DNA of 15,663 nucleotides from JAQIBY01 sp034721855 (GTDB lineage Bacteria > Bacteroidota > Bacteroidia > Bacteroidales > ML635J-15): the NCBI GenBank assembly GCA_034721855.1, contig JAYENB010000137.1:1-15663 (forward strand). Direction: 5' to 3'. A program made the translations under genes and the position numbers. Of this stretch, positions 1 through 4,918 are shown one piece after another (position 1 is the first letter of the stretch; every line of letters begins with the position of its first letter). Under the pieces are notes generated by a model, which did no database searches, was not told the origin of the DNA, and saw only the letters and a list, made by a program, of their open reading frames with translations.

Positions 1-12
1 AATGCGTCTGAA

Positions 13-56
13 TAGTTAAGTCTTTTTTAATTTTAGCACTGAGCAGTTACAAATAT
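13..56 (+). repeat. Direct repeat copy A (partner at 8002-8044)
   Basis: About 44 bases starting TAGTTAAG and ending CAGTTACAAATAT match 8002-8044, with two substitutions and one inserted base by eye. In copy B the repeat begins at the stop codon of the glycosyltransferase gene. Bases 5-16 here also resemble the last codons of that gene: both read CGTC..G..TAGTTAAG and both end Ser-stop in the same register. The left edge of the window may therefore carry the 3' end of a second, diverged glycosyltransferase copy plus its 3' flank. The repeat stops at base 56, where thioredoxin-like sequence begins, so this looks like a rearrangement junction. The repetition is seen directly; its origin is inferred. 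Confidence 0.7.
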
Positions 57-202
57 CGGCACCCAAAACAATAACTGATGACATTGAGTTTGTTCCCACC
101 ATTGTTGTATGTATTGATGGAATTGAAGTAGGCCGTATTGTAGAAAGCCCGGATTATTCACTTGAAGCCGATATCGTCAGATATCTGAAAAGCCAGAAGT
201 GA
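20..202 (+). pseudogene. Thioredoxin-family protein, C-terminal remnant
   Basis: The frame ending at TGA 200-202 is open only back to a stop at 17-19. From about base 57 it encodes a tail containing FVPTIVV, DGIEVGRIVESP, a conserved SLE and a closing YLKSQK. This is the second half of a thioredoxin fold as found in Bacteroidota (beta strand before the cis-proline, VPT; then the strand-turn DGxEVGRIVE). The N-terminal half with the CxxC active site is missing. There is no start codon after the upstream stop, and the sequence before base 57 belongs to a repeat found elsewhere in the window. I read it as a truncated, dead gene. Family assignment rests on these motifs only. Confidence 0.6.
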
Positions 203-223
203 CTTGATACCAATTTTGTTTTT

Positions 224-242
224 GTGTCACCCCTTCGGGGTT
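224..242 (+). repeat. REP-like palindrome, copy 1
   Basis: GTGTCACCCCTTCGGGGTT. The ACCCC/GGGGT stem closes on TTCG; as RNA this is the very stable cUUCGg tetraloop. It lies just after the thioredoxin remnant. Confidence 0.8.
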
Positions 243-265
243 ATGTTTGATTTTGCTATGTCTTT

Positions 266-292
266 TTACAATAATGTCACCCCTTCGGGGTT
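266..292 (+). repeat. REP-like palindrome, copy 2
   Basis: Same hairpin as copy 1 with the fuller left flank TTACAATAATGTC, which recurs in other copies. The conserved unit is therefore about 27 bases, longer than the palindrome itself. Confidence 0.8.
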
Positions 293-316
293 GTATTTGA
301 CTTGATATGACTTGTG

Positions 317-343
317 TTACAATCATGTTACCCCTTCGGGTTT
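317..343 (+). repeat. REP-like palindrome, copy 3
   Basis: TTACAATCATGTTACCCC, then TTCGGG and T residues. It has lost one G of the right arm. It lies immediately before the doubtful second transposase remnant. Confidence 0.75.
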
Positions 344-344
344 T

Positions 345-416
345 TATGTTCATAAATATACACAATTTATCAAAGTAATGTTGTTTGTAGTGCATGGAAA
401 TTGGTTTCTAAAAAGA
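345..416 (+). pseudogene. Possible second IS200-like transposase N-terminal remnant
   Basis: In the frame of base 357 the sequence reads YTQFIKVMLFVVHGNWFL. Aligned without gaps to the clear remnant at 688-849 (YTQLYIQIVFAVRGRENL), it shares YTQ, the F seven residues on, then V, G and L at the same spacings. It follows REP copy 3 directly. Beyond about base 416 no resemblance remains. The match is short and low in complexity, so it is weakly supported on its own. The nearby unmistakable remnant makes it more plausible. Confidence 0.35.
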
Positions 417-567
417 GTTGTTTTTTGTTTTCCTTGCTTTCTCTTTTTAAAATTGCAAACAATTTTGTCCTCAGATATCACCACAGACAAAGCTATTCTT
501 ATAGACACATTCTATCCTTACAGTACTTGATAAATCGAGTGTTTTTGATAAAACTTGCTTTATTTCC

Positions 568-594
568 AACCCCGAAGGGGTGACATGATTGTAA
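568..594 (-). repeat. REP-like palindrome, copy 4 (reverse)
   Basis: On the minus strand it reads TTACAATCATGTCACCCC then TTCGGGGTT, matching copies 2 and 3 including the left flank. Confidence 0.8.
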
Positions 595-621
595 CACTGC
601 ATGTGTACAATCCACTTACCG

Positions 622-640
622 AACCCCGACGGGGTGACAC
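622..640 (-). repeat. REP-like palindrome, copy 5 (reverse), left flank of transposase remnant
   Basis: On the minus strand it reads GTGTCACCCCGTCGGGGTT, differing from copy 6 by one base (loop GTCG for TTCG). Copies 5 and 6 are inverted with respect to each other and bracket the transposase remnant at 688-849. Confidence 0.8.
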
Positions 641-687
641 AGTTCTATTCGTACCACTCAAACAAATATTTTTTATTGTAATCTATC

Positions 688-849
688 TTAAATTCGTTCA
701 AAAATGATGGATTTGTGGCCTTTATTGATGATGATTCCTGCGATGTACTTGTGCAGGTCGGCTCGCCAGGACTTGGATATCAGGTTTTCGCGGCCACGTA
801 CAGCAAACACGATCTGGATGTATAGTTGGGTGTAGGTTCCGGGAATAAT
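688..849 (-). pseudogene. IS200-like / REP-associated tyrosine transposase (RAYT), N-terminal remnant
   Basis: The minus-strand frame from 849 to a stop at 688-690 encodes PGTYTQLYIQIVFAVRGREN and continues LISKSWRADLHKYIAGIII to GHKSII. This is the first 45-50 residues of the Y1_Tnp (IS200/RAYT) family, whose members usually run to about 150 residues. The HUH motif and catalytic tyrosine, which lie further on, are absent. After GHKSII the frame runs into FERI and a stop. There is no start codon: the expected ATG before PGTYTQ now reads ATT, and an in-frame stop lies at 859-861. It is a dead fragment, flanked by REP-like palindromes at 622-640 and 881-899 in inverted orientation, the usual arrangement for a RAYT and its REPs. 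Confidence 0.85.
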
Positions 850-880
850 TTTTTGTTTTTAGAGTTATAGTTCATTGTTT

Positions 881-899
881 GTGTCACCCCTTCGGGGTT
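881..899 (+). repeat. REP-like palindrome, copy 6, right flank of transposase remnant
   Basis: GTGTCACCCCTTCGGGGTT, identical to copy 1 and the inverted partner of copy 5. It lies 31 bases beyond the 5' end of the transposase remnant. Confidence 0.8.
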
Positions 900-925
900 T
901 GTTTCATTCTCACTGTTCTTGGTTT

Positions 926-952
926 TTACAATAATATCACCCCTTCGGGGTT
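926..952 (+). repeat. REP-like palindrome, copy 7
   Basis: TTACAATAATATCACCCC then TTCGGGG and a run of T. It shares the left flank of copy 2. The hairpin followed by four T residues could also stop transcription, but no gene reads into it. Confidence 0.8.
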
Positions 953-980
953 TTGATGTTCTGTTTTGCTCCGCTTTTTT

Positions 981-995
981 TACCCCTTCGGGGTT
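981..995 (+). repeat. REP-like palindrome, copy 8
   Basis: TACCCCTTCGGGGTT, the core palindrome only. The left flank has been replaced by T-rich sequence. Confidence 0.75.
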
Positions 996-1020
996 GATGT
1001 TTTTCTTTCTATGTCTTGTG

Positions 1021-1052
1021 TTACAATCATATCACTCCTAACGTCGGGGTTT
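1021..1052 (+). repeat. REP-like palindrome, degenerate copies
   Basis: The left flank TTACAATCATATCAC is intact, but the palindrome has decayed (CTCCTAACGTCGGGGTTT) and the stem is broken. A further trace, TACAATCATGTTACC, follows at about 1088-1102 with almost no right arm. These show that the unit is defined by flank plus palindrome and has been eroding in place. Confidence 0.55.
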
Positions 1053-1113
1053 TGATTTTGATATTACTACTTTTCATGCATTATTTATACAATCATGTTA
1101 CCAGATTCGAGTG

Positions 1114-1370
1114 CTTACTTCGGCTGGGTTTGTTTAAAATAGCACAATACATTGCAGTGCATGTTTCCGGCATTATTAATTTTTTTTGCAGACATAATCG
1201 GCTAACATTATAATATTACCGGGCTTATTTTGTACTAAGATACAATAATATTTTTAGAAAAAATAAAAATTGGTCTTTTGATTTTTACAAAATAATCTTT
1301 GTTTTTCTGAATTTACTACATTACTACAAATCTAAGTTCCATGTGTATTACATCCTGAAAATCGGTACAT
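1114..1370. other. AT-rich spacer, no gene seen
   Basis: No open frame here has the composition or motifs of a real protein. The stretch is AT-rich with T and A runs. I see no match to the Bacteroidota promoter consensus that I would trust, and no terminator. It ends abruptly where the GC-rich hairpin element begins. Confidence 0.5.
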
Positions 1371-1527
1371 GCGCCAGGGCGTAGGCTGGCAGCCCGTATG
1401 CTGCGATGCATTGGTGCTGTGTATGGGCAGGAGCGACAAGCGGAGCTCCCTGCCCATACTTTATTTAACAGCACCTGCAGAGCAGCTTACGGCTATAAGC
1501 CGGAGACCGACCCGAAGGGGGGCGCCC
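1371..1527. other. GC-rich multi-hairpin element (candidate structured RNA or non-autonomous mobile element)
   Basis: Seen directly: 1391-1494 folds into one long hairpin of about 38 base pairs. 1391-1394 pairs with 1491-1494; 1396-1404 with 1482-1490 (one T-T mismatch); then a tandem G-A/A-G mismatch; 1407-1410 with 1476-1479; 1413-1420 with 1468-1475; 1421-1431 with 1449-1459; 1432-1434 with 1445-1447. The loop is 1435-1444 and an 8-base bulge lies at 1460-1467. GCGCC at 1371-1375 can pair with GGCGC at 1521-1525, enclosing the whole. Small alternative hairpins (GGCT-ggc-AGCC at 1384-1394, GGCT-ata-AGCC at 1491-1501, CCC-gaa-GGG at 1511-1519) compete with the base of the long stem. No protein frame runs through it. 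I do not recognise a known RNA family, and the transcribed strand cannot be told. Confidence 0.6.
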
Positions 1528-1601
1528 AAATAAACAGTCAGATAAAAATGTTATAATCTAAATAAATAATCCCAATCCCCTGTATTGTTAACTTGTTTTA
1601 T

Positions 1602-1609
1602 TATTTTTG
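1602..1609 (+). promoter_or_regulatory. Candidate -7 box for rbfA
   Basis: TATTTTTG is an exact match to the Bacteroidota -7 consensus TAnnTTTG. It ends six bases before the chosen ATG of rbfA, so a transcript from it would have almost no leader. A TTG lies upstream but at short spacing, so the -33 element is uncertain. Confidence 0.4.
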
Positions 1610-1615
1610 ACATCT

Positions 1616-1954
1616 ATGTTTACAGAACGCCAAAATAAAGTATCAAAACTGATTCAAAAAGATATCAGTGAGATTTTTGTGAAGCATGGTAAAGCATGGT
1701 TTGGCTCTGCGATGGTTACAGTTACGATAGTTCGTATTACCAAAGACTTGTCGATTGCAAAAATTTACATTTCCGTATTTCCCTCTTCAAAAGCTGATGA
1801 AATCATTGAATTGCTGAATTTTAACGTAAAAAAGGTACGTTATGAACTAGGGAACCGAATTCGACATCAATTGAAAAATGTTCCGGAACTGCATTTTTAC
1901 AAAGATGACAGCCTGGATCACATTGAAAAAATTGATAAACTTTTAAATGGTTGA
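1616..1954 (+). CDS. rbfA: 30S ribosome-binding factor RbfA
   Basis: RbfA is a small cytoplasmic KH-fold protein that binds the immature 30S subunit and helps process and mature the 5' end of 16S rRNA. The product is 112 residues, normal for the family. It opens with the characteristic ERQNKVSKLIQKDISEIF, followed by VTVTIVRITKDLSIAKIYISVFP (central strands, with the typical D/L-S-x-AKxY pattern) and a C-terminal helix with VRYELGNRIRHQLKNVPELHFYKDDSLDHIEKID. I chose the ATG at 1616. A TTG at 1607 would add three residues but lies inside a good -7 promoter box. The stop overlaps the start of the permease gene by four bases (TTGA), implying coupled translation; this pairing is common in Bacteroidota. 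Confidence 0.92.
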   Translation: MFTERQNKVSKLIQKDISEIFVKHGKAWFGSAMVTVTIVRITKDLSIAKIYISVFPSSKADEIIELLNFNVKKVRYELGNRIRHQLKNVPELHFYKDDSLDHIEKIDKLLNG

Positions 1955-3177
1955 TATTGAGATTTCCCTTATACATAGCCAAACGGTATTTGATTTCTAA
2001 AAAGCGCAGAAATGTCATTAACATCATCAGCGGCATTTCTGTCATTGGCGTTGGAGTAGGCACCATGGCATTGATAGTGATCATGTCAATTTTCAATGGT
2101 TTTGACGATTTGCTGCAAAACCTGTATCATGCATTTGATCCTGATTTGAAAATCACAGCTGCCGAGGGAAAAAGCTTTACCCCGGATTCAAGCACCCGGT
2201 CAGTGTTAACATCACATCCTGACATCCGCGAATTTTCATACATCATTGAAGAGAATGCCCTTCTGAAATACGATGATCAGCAATTCATTGCCCGGCTCAA
2301 AGGTGTGGATTCCAATTACATCCATGTCAGTGGTGTGGATACGATGATTACCAGCGGGAAGTTTGAATTGTATGACAGTGGCATTCCGCTTGCCGTGGCC
2401 GGACAAGGCGTGGCTTACAGTCTGTCGCTTGGCATCAACAGGCATACCCCGGTAAAATGTTTTGTCCCAAAACGCGATGCGCATTTTACGGGCAGTTTTA
2501 TGGACGCCAGCAATGCCATCAATCAAAAACATATTTATGTGGCCGGGTATTTCTCAATTCAGCAGGATTTTGACAACCAATATGTGATTGTGCCGATTGA
2601 TTTTGCCCGTGATATTTTCGGGTACGAAAATGAACTTACATCCATAGAAGTTAAATTAAAACCGGATACTGATGATCAGCAGGTAAAAGCAGAATTGCAA
2701 ACCTCCCTCGGTGATGAATTTCTCATTCAGGACAGGCATGAACAACACGCCCTGTTTTACAAAATCATGGCATCGGAAAAATGGTCTGTGTTTTTGATTC
2801 TCAGTTTTATTTTACTCATTGCCTCTTTCAATGTTATCGGATCACTCACCATGCTTATCCTGGATAAAAAAGAAGACATCTATACCTTACGCAGCCTGGG
2901 TACCGACAACAAAACCATTAGCCGTATCTTTTTGATAGAAGGATGGCTGATTACCGCAGTAGGGGCTGTTTTTGGTCTGCTGATTGGCACGGTATTGTGC
3001 TGGTTACAAATGGAATTCGGCCTCATCAAACTTGGCGGTTCCGGTTCATTCATCATTGATGCCTATCCCGTGATTTTACGGGGCATTGATTTTGTGCTTG
3101 TCTTTTTCACTGTGCTGCTCATTGGCTTTTTGGCTTCATGGTACCCGGTGAAGTATATTACGGGGAAATACCTCTGA
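1951..3177 (+). CDS. FtsX/LolC-LolE-type ABC transporter permease
   Basis: Inner-membrane permease of the MacB/LolCDE/FtsX class, 408 residues, full length for the family. Layout: cytoplasmic start FPLYIAKRYLISKKRRNVINIIS; first membrane segment about 24-48 (ISVIGVGVGTMALIVIMSIF, the family hallmark ending near NGF); a periplasmic domain about 50-270 (MacB-PCD-like); then three membrane segments near 277-300, 330-352 and 375-398 forming the FtsX domain. The start is TTG, overlapping the rbfA stop (TTGA). No ATP-binding subunit is in the window, so the partner must be elsewhere. The likely job is energy-driven release of lipoproteins from the inner membrane (LolCDE-like), but the related export or cell-division permeases cannot be excluded from sequence alone. 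The gene ends exactly where an unrelated antisense fragment begins. Confidence 0.88.
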   Translation: MILRFPLYIAKRYLISKKRRNVINIISGISVIGVGVGTMALIVIMSIFNGFDDLLQNLYHAFDPDLKITAAEGKSFTPDSSTRSVLTSHPDIREFSYIIEENALLKYDDQQFIARLKGVDSNYIHVSGVDTMITSGKFELYDSGIPLAVAGQGVAYSLSLGINRHTPVKCFVPKRDAHFTGSFMDASNAINQKHIYVAGYFSIQQDFDNQYVIVPIDFARDIFGYENELTSIEVKLKPDTDDQQVKAELQTSLGDEFLIQDRHEQHALFYKIMASEKWSVFLILSFILLIASFNVIGSLTMLILDKKEDIYTLRSLGTDNKTISRIFLIEGWLITAVGAVFGLLIGTVLCWLQMEFGLIKLGGSGSFIIDAYPVILRGIDFVLVFFTVLLIGFLASWYPVKYITGKYL

Positions 3178-3185
3178 TGAAAAGA

Positions 3186-3810
3186 AATCACAAAATCCAA
3201 ATAACAGTAATTTTCATCAACAAAAACACTTTCAGCATAACCAGAAACATCAAAATAATATCCTACCTGAACAGGATTTGCCGGATCACTGACATCAATT
3301 ACCTGTAATCCATTACTTTCGTCAACCACATAAGCATACTGCCCGGCAATTGAAACTTCCATAAATCTTGAAGCTGATTCGTATATTCCTGTAATTTCAG
3401 GTGATTCCGGATTACTAATATTTACAATCACTAATCCGGTAGATGGAGTAGGTATAGTTACATAAGCATAGTTTCCTTTAACATAAATATTATTGCCAAA
3501 AGTTATAGCACCCGAAGGTGACGTCATTTGTAAGTCACCCGTTTCTACGGGAGAAGAAGGATTACTGACATCTATTACATGAAATTTATTTGCATCATCG
3601 GTTACATAGGCATAATCGCCGGAAACATAAACCTGCATGGCTTCGAATCCACCGGAAAGAATCAAAGAAGCAATTTCTTGCGGAGAGGCAGGATTGCTGA
3701 CATCAAAAACATATAAACCTTTTTCATAAAAACAAATATAAGCATAATTTCCCAAAACAGAAATACAAGAAGCATCAGTATTTGACCAATTTAGTGTACT
3801 TACAAAAAAT
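3186..3810 (-). pseudogene. LVIVD beta-propeller repeat protein, internal fragment
   Basis: The minus-strand frame contains four LVIVD repeats of about 45 residues, each with a strand ending GxYAYV/I followed by V-x-D-V-S-N-P-x-x-P: VFDVSNPASP, VIDVSNPSSP, IVNISNPESP and VIDVSDPANP. Such repeats form secreted or surface beta-propellers in Bacteroidota. The open frame runs on past both ends, but the homology does not. On the 3' side, after ENYCYL near 3190, the frame enters the antisense strand of the permease gene. On the 5' side, beyond about 3810, it enters a repeat/hairpin element and meets a stop at 3855-3857. There is no signal peptide, start codon or C-terminal sorting domain. I call it an inserted or left-behind gene fragment, with no internal frameshift seen. 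Confidence 0.75.
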
Positions 3811-3823
3811 CCTATGTGAAATC

Positions 3824-3918
3824 CTATGTGTCCTATCTTCCTATGTGGTTCAAATTAGGATAGTAATATCCACGGACTTCTGAACCACATAGGAAGATAG
3901 GTCATAGAAGGCACATAG
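3824..3918. repeat. Inverted repeat, 21-bp perfect arms
   Basis: 3832-3852 (ending CTATGTGGTTCA) is the exact reverse complement of 3881-3901 (starting TGAACCACATAG), with 28 bases between. An outer pair, CTATGTG 3824-3830 and CACATAG 3912-3918, extends the hairpin across a bulge. The sub-motif CCTATGTG also recurs as a direct repeat at 3811-3818 and 3823-3830. It abuts the broken 5' end of the LVIVD fragment. It could be a small non-autonomous element or the relic of one; no transposase is nearby. Confidence 0.75.
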
Positions 3919-3930
3919 ATATAAATTTAT

Positions 3931-4030
3931 CCGTCTTCGCTCTGCTACGCCGGACACGGTCCCGTCTTCACTGTCCGTCTTCTTTCCGTCTCTGCCTTGC
4001 TTCGCCGGACAAGCTTTACTACGCCGGACA
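3931..4030. repeat. Short interspersed direct repeats
   Basis: CGCCGGACA occurs at 3948-3956, 4003-4011 and 4022-4030, and CCGTCTTC at 3931-3938, 3962-3969 and 3975-3982 (a variant, CCGTCTCT, near 3986). The stretch is GC-richer than its surroundings and codes for nothing recognisable. It looks like a degenerate repeat cluster between the inverted repeat and rsmA. Confidence 0.6.
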
Positions 4031-4083
4031 ATTTTTGAAGTTTGTTATTTTTAAAATGCAATAGTTTTAAGATGCACTATCTA

Positions 4084-4845
4084 TTACCTGCCAAGTTCCC
4101 GTGCAATATCAATAAAATCCTGCACACTGCATTGTTCCGGCCTTAAACTCAGCCATGCGGCATCTTGCACCGGGAAAGTTGATAATATGCTTTTCAGGGA
4201 ATTGCGTAAGGTTTTGCGGCGTTGATTGAAGGCTGCTTTCACAAGTTGTTTGAAAAATTTGTAATCATCGGGCTGTTCTTTTTCTGTGTTTCTTATTAGG
4301 CGGACAACCCCGGATTTTACTTTGGGCCTGGGGAAAAATGCCCCTTCATTGACGGTAAACAGGTATTCTACATCATAATAGGCCTGTATCAAGACACTCA
4401 AAATACCGTACACTTTAGTTCCATGGGGAGATGCTATTCGCCTGGCAACCTCACGCTGCATCATAAACACAGCTTCATCAACGAGGTTGCGGTTTTCCAA
4501 TACCTTAAACAAAACCGGGCTTGAAATATTGTAGGGCAAATTACTAATGATACACAGTTTTCCGGATGCTATTTCAGATAAATCTAAGGTTAGGAAATCT
4601 TTTTTAATCAGCCGGTTGTCAAGCTGCGGAAACAAATCATTCAAATAGTCAACTGCTTCCTCATCGGTTTCGACAGCAAAAAAATCATTGTGAGTATCCA
4701 TTAATTTACTGGTGAGCACCCCTTTCCCCGGTCCGATTTCAAGCACCGGACAATCATGTTTGTTTTCCAATGCATTGCTTATTCTGTCAGCAGTGTGCTG
4801 GTCTGTCAAAAAATGCTGGCCGAGATGTTTTTTTGGTTTTACCAT
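4084..4845 (-). CDS. rsmA: 16S rRNA (adenine1518/1519-N6) dimethyltransferase RsmA/KsgA
   Basis: RsmA (KsgA) uses S-adenosylmethionine to dimethylate two adjacent adenines in helix 45 of 16S rRNA, a late checkpoint of 30S assembly. The product is 253 residues, about usual. Visible motifs: KKHLGQHFL at 5-13 (N-terminal RNA-binding signature); EIGPGKG 36-42 (SAM-binding motif I); acidic E59 of motif II; NLPYNIS 102-108 (catalytic motif IV); FFPRPKVKSGVVRL near 170, typical of the family. The C-terminal helical domain ends with the QCSVQDFIDIARELG type of tail. Its start is 73 bases from the divergent UPF0104 gene, so the two share a short intergenic promoter region. Confidence 0.95.
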   Translation of the reverse strand: MVKPKKHLGQHFLTDQHTADRISNALENKHDCPVLEIGPGKGVLTSKLMDTHNDFFAVETDEEAVDYLNDLFPQLDNRLIKKDFLTLDLSEIASGKLCIISNLPYNISSPVLFKVLENRNLVDEAVFMMQREVARRIASPHGTKVYGILSVLIQAYYDVEYLFTVNEGAFFPRPKVKSGVVRLIRNTEKEQPDDYKFFKQLVKAAFNQRRKTLRNSLKSILSTFPVQDAAWLSLRPEQCSVQDFIDIARELGR

Positions 4846-4893
4846 AGTTACATTATTACGGGTAAATTTTACAAAACAGATAGCAAATAATTA

Positions 4894-4901
4894 TATATTT
4901 G
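4894..4901 (+). promoter_or_regulatory. Candidate -7 box for the UPF0104/GT2 operon
   Basis: TATATTTG matches TAnnTTTG exactly, 17 bases before the ATG at 4919. No convincing -33 element is seen upstream. Its position fits the ATG at 4919 rather than the longer open frame that reaches back into rsmA. Confidence 0.45.
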
Positions 4902-4918
4902 CATTCAATGTCATAAAG

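Noticed and set aside
312..530. Small protein-coding gene
   Set aside because: The frame starts inside a REP palindrome, its composition is T-rich low-complexity sequence, and the only recognisable part is a doubtful transposase remnant.
224..1052. CRISPR array
   Set aside because: The palindromes occur in both orientations with irregular spacing from about 25 to over 240 bases, spacers are not uniform, copies decay individually, and no cas genes are present.
1016..1213. Small protein gene, or a third transposase remnant (YIA...GII)
   Set aside because: It starts in degenerate REP sequence. The YIA-GII resemblance needs a four-residue insertion and covers too few positions to trust.
1371..1527. 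Integron attC site or tRNA gene
   Set aside because: The hairpin lacks the paired GTTRRRY/RYYYAAC core sites of attC, there is no integrase or cassette, and no cloverleaf with TTCRA arm or anticodon loop can be drawn.
1821..2096. Minus-strand gene overlapping rbfA and the permease
   Set aside because: It is the shadow of two well-supported plus-strand genes and has no recognisable motif (methionine- and threonine-rich antisense composition).
4712..4918. N-terminal extension of the first UPF0104 protein
   Set aside because: These 69 codons are antisense to the conserved start of rsmA and show no family similarity; the ATG at 4919 follows a good -7 box and begins the conserved protein.
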